Shown here in pieces: positions 24,001-29,577 of a stretch of 64,000 nucleotides of DNA. Origin of the DNA: Liolophura sinensis (Eukaryota; Mollusca; Polyplacophora; Chitonida; Chitonidae); assembly GCF_032854445.1 (NCBI RefSeq), contig NC_088298.1, forward strand, positions 2,848,160-2,912,159, given 5' to 3'. Position 1 is the first letter of the stretch; every line of letters starts with the position of its first letter. The notes below the pieces were generated by a model that was given only the letters and a program-made list of their open reading frames with translations, was not told the DNA's origin and made no database searches. The translations under genes were made by a program, and so were the position numbers.

Positions 24001-25681
24001 TATTAAGGAATAATTTAGTCCTTGATCTCAGTGCTTGGCAGAACTTTCAATTGTCAGTATTTTTGATGAAAAGACAAAAAATCTGATCAAAGCTTTGCTC
24101 TGACATTGTAGTTTTCAGTCGTATAGATCACAGGTAAAGAAATGACATGAACTTTTACTTACCTCAGCTAATCTACCTTAACTCCCCATATTAATGGCAG
24201 CAAGTAAAAAGAAGTACAAGGCTGGGCATACTCGCAGGTAAAGAAATGACATGAACTTTTACTTACCTCAGCTAATCTACCTTAACTCCCCATATTAATG
24301 GCAACAAGTAAAAAGACGTACACAGCTGGGCATACTCGCAGGTAAAGAAATGACATGAACTTTTACTTACCTCAGCTAATCTACCTTAACTCCCCATATT
24401 AATGGCAGCAAGTAAAAAGAAGTACACAGCTGGGCATACTCGCAGGTAAAGAAATGACATGAACTTTTACTTACCTCAGCTAATCTACCTTAACTCCCCA
24501 TATTAATGGCAGCAAGTAAAAAGAAGTACACAGCTGGGCATACTCACAGGTAAAGAAATGACATGAACTTTTACTTACCTCAGCTAATCTACCTTAACTC
24601 CCCATATTAATGGCAGCAAGTAAAAAGAAGTACACAGCTGGGCATACTCGCAGGTAAAGAAATGACATGAACTTTTACCTACCTGAGCTAATCTACCCTA
24701 ACTCCCCATATTAATGGCAGCAAGTAAAAAGAACTACACAGCTGGGTATACTCTACTTCCTCCTTTTCGCATATGAAAGAGCAACTTTCGGTCCAATTCA
24801 CGCACATTTTTAATTTGATTTTGGAGACGAAACTAAACTGTTTGAGTTGATCAATTTCAGGGCTTCACAAATCTATAGTTTCATCAGTCTATGCAGAATA
24901 ATGCCTTCAGAATATGCTTAAATAAACACCTTCCAGTTGAAGAATTACAGTATAAACTGTTGATAAACTATTATCAACCCAGTTGAAAACCTTGCAAACA
25001 TCTAACATGTAAATGTACAGGGCTATTGAATATTCAGTTGACATCCTACAAGAAAAACAGACTAAATGTGGACTGCTGAATTTTTTTTCTTCACAAAAAA
25101 TCCAAACACCCTTCTAAATTGGTCTTATTACCGACTCTCATAAATTGAGAGTCCACGATACAGTGACATTTCTCTTGCTGTTTGTAATTGACGCAACGCC
25201 TTATAAGGTGATTTTTCATTTCATCAAAATGTGATAAAGCCACCACTGCTGAAAGGCTTTCATGTCTTAATTTACTTCCACTGACCCTATAAAAATGCTA
25301 GTACTACATGTAATTAGGTTTGGCAACCTCAGATGGTCCCAATATCATGTCTTGCCCATGGACTATCGGCTTTTGTTAGTCAATGAGAACCTTCTCGTGT
25401 GTTTTTATGAAAAAGCTGGTTCTTCAATGAATTGACGTCCCTCTACCACAGCAACGTCAACTTTAACATTTCCCGTGACAACCACCTAGTTTTTACAACT
25501 CTCCACCCTATCTGCGTACCCGTACTAACTTGCTAACCGGCTTAAAACTTGCGCCTCCAGCGTGACACGCATTTTAGTAAACCACCCAAGTCACATACAT
25601 ATTCTCACGCCAGCACAAAGTGTGCACAACTTACCAGGCAAAACGTCTGTTTCCAGAGATGACGTTCTTTCCCGCCGCCAT
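1..25681 (-). CDS. WD40-repeat protein, WDR97/WDR87-like, 19 exons, 3' part off the left edge
   Basis: Exons in transcript order: 25635-25681 (ATG), 20061-20217, 19192-19358, 18286-18337, 16864-16967, 15574-15655, 14904-14960, 14258-14341, 14031-14083, 13721-13781, 13018-13081, 11388-11476, 10410-10517, 8315-8410, 6772-6846, 6454-6520, 3188-3300, 1974-2018, 1-117 (open at the edge). All junctions are GT/AG and phase is kept throughout, giving 546 residues without a stop. WD-type blades are visible: 'ELITGGVGELLRW' (exon 6), 'YFITAGMDGCIKVWNA' (10-11), 'LLSSSMDGTVQVWRI' (12), 'STEDGSVRFLSPVTG' (14-15), 'FVGHANGEVTLLDSD' (18-19). WD40 propellers are scaffolds. The order of motifs after 'DGSVRFLSPVTG' resembles, from memory, vertebrate WDR97/WDR87, poorly studied and thought to be testis/cilium associated; the name is tentative. 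There is no signal peptide or membrane segment. Exons are small (45-167 bp) and separated by repeat-laden introns. Confidence 0.85.
580..698 (-). repeat. SINE family A, 3'-end fragment
   Basis: Reverse-orientation copy of the tRNA-derived SINE whose 3' end reads ...GAATATTTCACTTATAC on the plus strand. The tail (TTTA repeats) is at 580-598. Similarity stops near 698, so the tRNA-like head is missing (5' truncation). It lies in the last visible intron of the WD40 gene. Confidence 0.75.
846..1348. repeat. Long palindrome built from two head-to-head tRNA-like SINE heads
   Basis: The left arm (about 886-1085) is repeated in inverse at about 1090-1345. Both contain TTAATAGGGACCACTGCAGG or its complement, the tRNA-like block, and AAAATAGAAGGTAGTTGACC with its complement. 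The right arm holds a plus-strand tRNA-like sequence at about 1219-1316, with an A-box-like GGTCGAGTGGTCTAGACGG and a B-box-like GGTTCAAAACC. The left arm has the mirror copy at about 914-1010. The outer piece at 846-884 (TCAGGCAGGTTTAGGAGTCA) repeats a motif near the centre. Arms diverge by roughly 10%. It could be two inverted SINE insertions or a foldback element. Confidence 0.7.
2069..2297 (-). repeat. SINE family B (GGCCCCGATAGC head), truncated
   Basis: On the minus strand it starts with the tRNA-like head GGCCCCGATAGCATAGATCG (2278-2297), has a degenerate B-box region (GGATCAATCCTGGGTC), and runs through the core ending near CAGCACTAGATG. The distal tail with the GAGT repeat is absent. 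It lies in the intron just upstream of WD40 exon 18. Confidence 0.7.
2349..2533 (+). mobile_element. MITE-like element, family M2, copy 1
   Basis: It begins CCCTAATTCTTCTAATTTTG and ends in a degenerate inverse of it. The interior, including ATTGTAGCAGGAATATGT, TTTTTTCACATGGCTAGACC and GGGAGAGAA, matches the minus strand of 11059-11245 along its whole length. It has no ORF. The terminal inverted repeats suggest a non-autonomous DNA transposon; no target duplication is clear. Confidence 0.55.
3301..4905. repeat. 46-bp minisatellite T1 abutting WD40 exon 17 (about 35 units)
   Basis: The unit is about 46 bp (ACAGGTGTGTACACTGAAAA followed by GACAGGTGTAAAACAGGGAA and CAACAC) with two interleaved variants. 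Because 46 is not a multiple of 3 and stops are rare on the minus strand, all three minus frames stay open for hundreds of codons; these are not genes. The array begins directly at the 3' splice site of exon 17. The pyrimidine-rich stretch before that exon (minus: CCCTGTTTTGCACCTGTTTC) is the same sequence as the array unit. Many units contain a minus-strand CACCTGTCTTTTCAG, an acceptor-like site. It fades into degenerate copies up to about 5600. Confidence 0.9.
5770..6453. repeat. 45-bp minisatellite T2 containing the exon 16 donor (about 15 units)
   Basis: Units of 45 bp (minus strand: GCAGGTGAGTGAGCAGATG, then CAGACAGATATGTTGATTAC and AATCAG). The unit nearest the exon is the authentic splice donor of WD40 exon 16 (GGAGCAG/GTGAGTGAACAG at 6453/6454), so each unit carries a copy of the 5' splice site. 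A unit of 15 codons gives a 219-codon minus ORF of repeats such as MLNTIRQVSEQMQTD, which I regard as incidental because it lies wholly within the intron. Confidence 0.9.
6950..7815. repeat. 31-32-bp minisatellite T3 in WD40 intron 14
   Basis: About 27 degenerate units of the form TGTATGGCATATCCTTACAA followed by GAGCTGCATGT. Short ORFs on both strands (for example GISLQELCVVWHILTR) come from the repeat. On the minus strand many units contain CTTGTAAGGATATG, weakly donor-like. Confidence 0.85.
8085..8262 (+). repeat. Dispersed repeat family D2, copy 1
   Basis: Shares an ordered series of motifs (ATGACCAA, CATGATTCTGAG, ACTGGAAAA, TTTGCCTCTAAAATGCACTT) with 17072-17285, 43405-43590 and 57237-57362, all in the same orientation. 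No coding capacity and no recognised family. Confidence 0.55.
8429..8681 (-). repeat. SINE family A, full length, in the exon 14 splice-acceptor tract
   Basis: Full-length minus-strand copy from a degenerate tRNA-like head (CATAGGTGAGGGG) to the AATCAAATAAA tail. A perfect 13-bp target duplication, GCAAGAGGAGATT, flanks it at 8416-8428 and 8682-8694. The insertion lies 18 bp upstream of WD40 exon 14 (acceptor at 8410/8411), and the duplicated target is the polypyrimidine tract (minus: AATCTCCTCTTGC). Confidence 0.9.
8941..9237 (-). repeat. Chimeric SINE: family A 3' half joined to family B 5' half
   Basis: Positions 8941-9086 are the tail and core of family A; 9087-9237 are the head and core of family B (GGATAGCACAGTTGGTAGAG on minus). 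The junction is at the shared-looking CCCATG/TTGTTGCAGG. One near-perfect target duplication surrounds the pair: CAGTCCATTCTGA (8928-8940) and CAGTCTATTTTGA (9238-9250). The chimera therefore appears to have inserted as one unit. Confidence 0.75.
10015..10330. repeat. Two degenerate SINE-like fragments
   Basis: 10015-10140 shares CAGTTTCATGGGTAGAGGAA and 'GTAAACCAC.GAC.TCTGG' with 21325-21420, a dispersed fragment family. 10255-10330 contains, on minus, GTCCAGGGTTCAATCCTGG, a B-box-like promoter element of a tRNA-derived SINE, next to a C-homopolymer at about 10331-10344. Both lie in WD40 intron 13. Confidence 0.4.
11059..11245 (-). mobile_element. MITE-like element, family M2, copy 2
   Basis: On the minus strand it matches 2349-2533: CCTAATTTTAATTTTTGGGA at one end, ATTGTAGCGGGAATATGTG and TTTTTTCACATAGTTAGTCC inside, and GAAAAAATTAGGGTAATTC at the other. 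Ends are inverted repeats of about 20 bp. Non-coding, in WD40 intron 12. Confidence 0.6.
11645..11890 (-). repeat. SINE family A, old diverged copy
   Basis: Recognisable by TGTACTCAAGAAAATTTCAT, the core GAAGCCAGCATGAGCAGGAC and GTGAGAGGCTCTTGGGTCAT. It is more diverged than the copies at 8429 and 21702, and no clear target duplication remains. Confidence 0.7.
12060..12830. repeat. 60-bp minisatellite T4 in WD40 intron 11
   Basis: Regular from about 12330 to 12815 (eight units; AACTGTCAGGCAGAAGTCAT, TCAACTGATACACAGATATG, CCAATGACAGACAGATAGGT), with degenerate relatives back to 12060. Exactly 20 codons per unit, so a 212-codon minus ORF of repeats such as VIGISVYQLNDFCLTVTYLS appears; intronic and not considered coding. 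Confidence 0.9.
14407..14475 (+). repeat. SINE family C, head-only fragment
   Basis: GGTGGCTTAATGGTTGGAGC followed by GTCCACCTCGAAGTCGGGAG matches the tRNA-like head of the full copies at 35669 and 43696 (A-box-like TGGCCTAATGGTTAGAG). The rest of the element is missing. Confidence 0.6.
14638..14815 (+). repeat. SINE family A, 5'-truncated
   Basis: Plus-strand copy from GTGAGTTGTAAGTTCAAGTC through GCGGATGGTCGTGGGTT to GTGAAATATTCTTGAGTACG and ACACCAATCA. The tRNA-like head is missing and a C-rich patch replaces part of the core. Confidence 0.75.
15925..16668. repeat. About 30-bp minisatellite T5 in WD40 intron 5
   Basis: About 24 units of CCTCCCACCTGCCCTACTTT plus TTCAAACAAA, with occasional inserts. 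A larger period is visible: 15967-16033 recurs at 16127-16190. The plus strand is pyrimidine-rich, so the pre-mRNA of the minus gene is purine-rich here. Not coding. Confidence 0.85.
17072..17285 (+). repeat. Dispersed repeat family D2, copy 2
   Basis: Contains CCATGACCAATTTGCCCATT, TCCTGATTCTGAGAG, GATATTCTACTGGAAAATTG and ATTTGCCTCTAAAAATCCAC in the same order and strand as the copy at 43405. Unknown family, non-coding. Confidence 0.65.
18021..18160 (+). repeat. SINE family A, 5'-truncated, with target duplication
   Basis: Plus-strand 3' half (AGTCTGCCAGCAACCTGCGG to the AAATAAAT tail) bounded by the 12-bp direct repeat AACATCTACAAC at 18009-18020 and 18161-18172. The repeats right at the truncated end show the truncation happened during insertion, as in LINE-driven retrotransposition. 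Confidence 0.85.
18798..19106 (-). repeat. SINE family B, near full length with internal deletion
   Basis: On minus: head GCCCCGATAGCACAGTTGGT, B-box region GTCAGTCCTAGGTCGAGTC, core GGCGTTCAGCATGAAGGAGA, and tail CCCCAAGCACTTACTCACTC. The segment that normally carries the ATATGACTGAAAAA motif is missing. Confidence 0.8.
19411..19632 (+). mobile_element. MITE-like element, family M1, copy 1
   Basis: Starts TGTAATTCTTCAACCTTTTT and ends in a degenerate inverse. The interior AAGCATATTCTGAAGGC and TTTTGTCTCCAAAATCAAAT are shared with 60492-60712 (plus) and 24754-24953 (minus). About 220 bp, non-coding, in WD40 intron 2, just upstream of the exon 3 acceptor. Confidence 0.65.
19794..19937 (-). 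repeat. SINE family A, 5'-truncated
   Basis: Tail TTTATTTATTTATTTATCTG at the left, then GTACTCAAGAATATTTCACT. Similarity ends at CTCAGGTTGCTGAGACC, so only the 3' half is present. Confidence 0.8.
20980..21235 (-). repeat. SINE family B, 5'-truncated
   Basis: Contains the tail GAGAGAGTGAGTGCTTGGGG, CAGTCATATGATGAGGGAAT, the core GGCAAGTAAGCCGCCTCGCC and AATGCTGAACGCCAAGCGAG. The tRNA-like head is absent. Confidence 0.75.
21325..21420. repeat. SINE-like fragment related to 10015-10140
   Basis: Shares TTCAGTTTCATGGGTAGA and GGCGTAAACCACCAACCTCT with the fragment at 10015 and, loosely, with 205-285. No ends can be defined. Confidence 0.35.
21702..21972 (-). repeat. SINE family A, full length, young, with 12-bp target duplication
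   Basis: Best-preserved copy. On minus it runs from GGGGCCTCCGTGGCTCAGTC (A-box-like GTGGCTCAGTCGG) and the B-box-like GAGTTCAAGACC to GTGAAATATTCTTGAGTACG and an A-rich tail. The perfect duplication GTTTACCATTAG lies at 21690-21701 and 21973-21984. This copy defines the family: tRNA-derived head, core, and a shared 3' tail presumably recognised by a partner LINE. The V-SINE/RUDI assignment is from memory and tentative. Confidence 0.92.
21985..24130. other. WD40 intron 1, unique-looking non-coding DNA
   Basis: No exon, SINE or array recognised. The short minus ORF at 22502-22690 has no splice context or recognisable protein, so I leave it out. The only notable composition is the pyrimidine-rich run at about 23939-23960. 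Confidence 0.5.
24131..24753. repeat. 104-bp tandem array T6, six nearly identical units, WD40 intron 1
   Basis: Units start at 24131, 24235, 24339, 24443, 24547 and 24651, a constant 104-bp period with only a handful of substitutions, implying recent expansion or homogenisation. On minus, each unit carries GCTGAGGTAAGTAAAAG, a strong 5' splice site (GAG/GTAAGT; the last copy is weaker), downstream of a pyrimidine-rich CTTCTTTTTACTTGCTGCC. The array ends exactly where MITE M1 copy 3 begins. Confidence 0.93.
24754..24953 (-). mobile_element. MITE-like element, family M1, copy 3
   Basis: Minus-strand copy: TGTAATTCTTCAACTGGAAG at its left end, AAGCATATTCTGAAGGC, TCGTCTCCAAAATCAAATTA, and the terminal CATATGCGAAAAGGAGGAAG. 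Same interior as 60492-60712. Confidence 0.65.
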
Positions 25682-25704
25682 TAGCCACTGTGTCTATGAC
25701 GTCA
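25672..25704 (-). promoter_or_regulatory. Start-codon region of the WD40 gene with CRE and YY1-like motifs
   Basis: The palindrome TGACGTCA (cAMP-response-element core) lies at 25697-25704, 16 bases upstream of the ATG at 25681. The start codon itself sits in TAATGGCGGCGGG, which fits the YY1-type AATGGCGGC motif often found at the 5' end of broadly expressed genes. Together they suggest a TATA-less promoter with a short 5' UTR. The transcription start is not mapped, so the assignment is inferred. Confidence 0.4.
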
Positions 25705-26670
25705 TGTATGGTTTGTCTAAGGGGCCGTCTCAGATTTCCGTACAGTTGTAGTTATTTTGTCCACATTTAACAACAGGCCCAACTGAACGATGAATGATGT
25801 TTAGGCAACAGTCAGAAAGAGGTTCACATGAGTGACCTACATTTACTTTGTTTTTCGTTTTTTTTGTTTTGTTTTGTTTTTTGGTTTTTTTTATAGGTTT
25901 GCTTTGTTTTAAATTATGATTGTTTTGTTTTTGCCTATTAAGCTTGATTATCGTAGGGCAATTGGATTTTTTTTTTCATTCAAAAAAGTAATACCATAAA
26001 ATAGGCAAATGAAACGTTAGAAACACAGCAGAAGATGTAGGCCTGCTATCCTGCTAAAGTATTACACACTTTGCCTAAGGCAGACAATTTTTATTTCAAT
26101 ATATAGACTTTGTCACCATGATATTTTGGTACTTTCCATCGCTTTGGTGGGGTATGTTAATGCTGAGCTAATCACGTGGATTTTGAACTGATATTAGATT
26201 GGGGGGGGGGGGCAAAAACAAAAATTTTGGATCTGGATGACAACCGGAACTAATGGAAACCTATACAGTTGCTCATTAATTGCGGATTGAGGTAACTTTC
26301 ATCGACCAACGAAGTTGTGAAACGGTGTGAAGCAGCCCCAAATGTGTCGGCGAGGGGTCTTACGTCCATGTCATTCTGTGATAAAACGTGTGTATACGTG
26401 TATATAAATGTAAACTGACGATAATGTCATTTCCTGGCTTCCGTAGATATTGTGCACTCAGTGATTCCATATTGGTTTACATTATACATGTAACTTTTAA
26501 GTTGGCTTTCACATCTTTTTTCTAAGGTTACATCGCTTTGACCTTAACATCACCCTTTTGTGCTCGCCAATTGTTCGTGGGAATATGCATGGAGGTTAAT
26601 GGAGACCCCTTACGGCAAAATTATTTTGGAGATAAATATGATGGTAATAGTTGAGTTGTATGTCCCACAG
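25705..26670. other. Intergenic spacer with possible divergent promoter
   Basis: Lies between the WD40 start and the orphan plus-strand exon. Holds T-rich and G-rich simple runs (25855-25885, 26197-26213) and no recognisable repeat. A head exon for the plus-strand exon could be here but I cannot pick one. Confidence 0.4.
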
Positions 26671-26821
26671 GCCGGATGTGCACAATTTAACCCCGTACTC
26701 CATCCTCCACGAAGCTTCCAAAACCGTGTACCATGTACCACAAAGCTTCACCGTGAAAGAGCCAGCGTACAGCAAGCTCGTGAGGGCGATGCGTTCCTCT
26801 AGTACCCAGGATCTAAGTAAG
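26671..26821 (+). CDS. Orphan internal coding exon of an unrecognised plus-strand gene
   Basis: Acceptor TTGTATGTCCCACAG/G at 26670/26671 and donor AGTAAG/GTAAGAAAG at 26821/26822 bracket one open frame of 50 codons in phase G+NNN (PDVHNLTPYSILHEASK, TVYHVPQSFTVKEPAYSKL, VRAMRSSSTQDLSK). Good consensus at both ends and protein-like composition argue for a real exon, perhaps of a gene transcribed divergently from the WD40 gene. No partner exon was identified; an upstream ATG ORF reads in a different frame. I do not recognise the protein. Confidence 0.5.
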
Positions 26822-27164
26822 GTAAGAAAGTCTTTTTCTTTCCCACTGTATCAAATGGTTTCAAAATGCTATTTAATTTCACAAAACTGAAGCTGTGTCC
26901 GTGGAAAAAAACTGACCAGAAACTACTTTACTGTCACTTTAAAATTGTCCCTTTTAGAGATGTGATTAATGTATGTTTTTGTGCTGAAACTGTTATTTCT
27001 GTCACTAAGCCCCTTCGAAAATCTGAGGAATGTAGGTTTTTGTGTCAAAAACTGTTTTATTGTCACTGGGTCCTTTTGGAGGTATAAGTAATGTATAGGT
27101 TTTGTGTTACAAACTGTCAGTTCTGTGACTGAGCACAACTGGGGATCTTAGGATTGCCTGCGCT

Positions 27165-27575
27165 GTAACTCTTTTGTCATTTTGTATTCCTGCATAACCC
27201 TGGATCCTGCCATTTGACCAAATGTCAACAAGGCCACAAGCCCTAGTCCCTTTGCATTATTTTAATGTGACTGTATGTTAAATGTGATAACAACGAAGCC
27301 TTTTCAGTGATTTTAAACCAGTGACATGTAATAAACTGCAATTAACATCACTGTGTGTTTTGTACCTAACTCGGCTCAAGCAAGGTGGCGTGTAATTTGC
27401 TACTATTTAAGCATATACATGAGCAGTTAGAATAAAACCCTATATGAGGTAAAGTGACTAGAGGCCGTATTTCACCAGCTACGTGTGACCATTTGCCAAC
27501 TGCCACATTGTCATTGTTGTTCTTTTTTGTACTTTCTGTGCTGTAATTCTTTTATTATATTTTAGTTTGCAAACA
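27165..27575 (+). repeat. Dispersed repeat family D3, copy 1
   Basis: Shares TTGTATTCCTGCATAA, TTAAATGTGATAACAAC, TTAACATCACTG, AATAAAACC and the block CCGTATTTCACC...TGTGACCATTTGCCA with 34360-34690, same strand and order. The last block is the unit of the 70-bp array at 28360-29040. Confidence 0.65.
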
Positions 27576-27609
27576 GGGCATGTCGACGGCAGTGCTGGAT
27601 GAAAATATT

Positions 27610-27778
27610 TGTGGCTTCCTCTCCGGCCGTACGTGGGAAGGTGTGTCAGCAGCCTGTGGATGGTCGTGGGTTTCCCCCGGGCTCTTTCCACCCACCATAA
27701 TGTTGACCGCCGTCGTGTAAGTGAAATATTCTTGAGTACGGCGTACAACACCAATCAAATAAATAAATAAATAAATAA
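27610..27778 (+). repeat. SINE family A, 5'-truncated, with target duplication
   Basis: Plus-strand 3' portion (GTGGCTTCCTCTCCGGCCGT to a long AAATAAAT tail) flanked by ATGAAAATATT at 27599-27609 and 27779-27789. Inserted into, or immediately after, the D3 repeat. Confidence 0.85.
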
Positions 27779-28045
27779 ATGAAAATATTGCCTAGTTTTG
27801 GTTAGGCAAGGCTATTCTTCCACACTAGACTCCGTACTTCCGTGAGTCCTCAACACTATATTGGCCAAGCGCGATAGGATTAATGTTCTTGGAGAGAATC
27901 GACGGACAAAGACGAAAGACTTCTTGTTATTAACGCATCGAAAGCATCAGGATAAGGAAACAGTATTTTGAAAGGCACCAAATATATAAAGTATTGTAAA
28001 TATAACTTAAACTTTTTTAAATAATATAAATAGCTGGAAAGTTTT

Positions 28046-28172
28046 TTTTTAATTTATTTGATTAGGCTTTTACCCCGTACTCAAGGATATACGACGGCGG
28101 CCAGCATTGTGGTGGGAGGAAACTGGGCAGACCACGGGGAAAACCCAAGACCATCCGAATAGCTGGGAGATT
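28046..28172 (-). repeat. SINE family A, 3' fragment
   Basis: TTTATTTGATTAGGCTTTTA, CCCGTACTCAAGGATATACG, ACGGCGGCCAGCATTGTGGT. A short internal deletion removes the ATTTCACTT motif. Confidence 0.7.
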
Positions 28173-28359
28173 TGTCGTTACGTCCTGCACCAAAATTTAT
28201 TTATTACTATTATTATTTAGTTATGTTTTGAAATGATTATTATTTAGTCATAAACGTGGCAGTGTTGCTCAATGACTCACGATTGACGTTGTAAATAATT
28301 AGAGTGAAACTTATTCGCCTATATTAAGTAATTCGGGTCAAAGCTGCGTAGTCTGTTGT

Positions 28360-29040
28360 TCATTCGTATTTCACCGGCCACGTGTGACCATTTGTCAGCT
28401 ATCACACTGTCGTCGCTCCTCTCTATGCTGTAGCCGTATTTCACCGGCCATGTGTGACCACTTGTCAGCTATCACACTGTCGTTGCTCCTCTCCATGCTG
28501 TTGCCGTATTTCATCGGCGACATGTGACCATTTGTCAGCTATCACACTGTTGTCGCTCCTCTCTATGCTGTAGCCATATTTCACCGGCCATGTGTGACCA
28601 TTTGTCAGCTATCACACTGTCGTCGCTCCTCTCTATGCTGTAGCCGTATTTCACCGGCCACGTGTGACCATTTGTCAGCTATCACACTGTCGTTGCTCCT
28701 CTCTATGCTGTAACCGTATTTCACCGGCCACGTGTGACCATTTGTCAGCTATCACACTGTCGTCGCTCCTCTGGTCTTACTCTGTAAGCTGTAGCCGTAT
28801 TTCACCGGTCACGTGACCACTTGTCAGCTATCACACTGTTGTCGCTCCTCGCTATGCTGTAGCCGTATTTCACCGGTCACGTGACCATTTGTCAGCTATC
28901 ACACTGTCGTCGCTGCTCTATTTTAACTCTCCGTGCTATAGTTGTATTTTACCGGTTACGTGTGACCATTTGTCAGCTATCACACTGTCATCGCTGCTGT
29001 CTATGCTGAATCGTATTACACTGGTTACCCGAGACCATTT
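28360..29040. repeat. 70-bp tandem array T7 with E-box in most units (about 9-10 units)
   Basis: Unit GTATTTCACCGGCCACGTGT, GACCATTTGTCAGCTATCAC, ACTGTCGTCGCTCCTCTCTA, TGCTGTAGCC. Several units contain the palindrome CACGTG or TCACGTGA. Single, dispersed relatives of the unit occur at 27470, 34590, 49290 and 49815 inside repeat family D3, so the array is a local amplification of that family. It ends about 0.5 kb upstream of the LRR gene. Confidence 0.88.
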
Positions 29041-29154
29041 ACCAATTGTCACATGTACCAATTATCACACTCTCCTCCCCGATCCGGTTTTACTCTCTAT
29101 GCTGTAAGTTTTTATTACATCATAGAGTTAGATTGGACAAGTTAAATGCACAGA

Positions 29155-29240
29155 TAGAGCGCGCCGTGGTCCAGTGGTTAAAGGGGAATGCATTCCAGTC
29201 GCTAGGACCCATGAGGCGCATATTCAAAACCCGATCTTGC
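29155..29240 (+). repeat. tRNA-like SINE head fragment
   Basis: CGTGGTCCAGTGGTTAAAGG (A-box-like) and CATATTCAAAACCCGATC (B-box-like) at tRNA-like spacing. Cloverleaf stems look incomplete and no 3' CCA context is visible, so I call it a SINE head or tRNA pseudogene, not a functional tRNA. Confidence 0.45.
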
Positions 29241-29577
29241 GGAACAGAGAATTGGTATATTTACTCCCTTTCATTTTCTGTGTGGCTTTTGTGACAATAA
29301 GCAGTCAACAGCGAAGTCTAGCGTTCTATGGAAACGGCTAGTCCTCAACCAGTGATGTACATGGTTTGCGCATACGTACACAACAGGTGGAAAAGCTCGT
29401 CAGTAACTTACCAAAGATCGGTGGTTTAACCCGGACACTCCAGTTTCCGCCATCCGTAAAACTGAACATCATCATCTATAGGTGAAATTTTTTTGAACAT
29501 GGCATTGAGCACCAATGAAATAAATAAATGCTCTGTTTTTTTGCTGTACAGTGGAATCGAGGAAACGGAGAAAAACC

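Noticed and set aside
24131-24753. CRISPR array
   Set aside because: Whole units are identical with no variable spacers, and the genome is eukaryotic.
29158-29236. Functional tRNA gene
   Set aside because: A- and B-box-like motifs but poor acceptor and T stems; probably a SINE head.
29551-29577. Upstream extension of the LRR protein (nine extra residues starting with GTG)
   Set aside because: GTG is not a usual eukaryotic start and lies at a splice acceptor; the ATG at 29578 starts the signal peptide.
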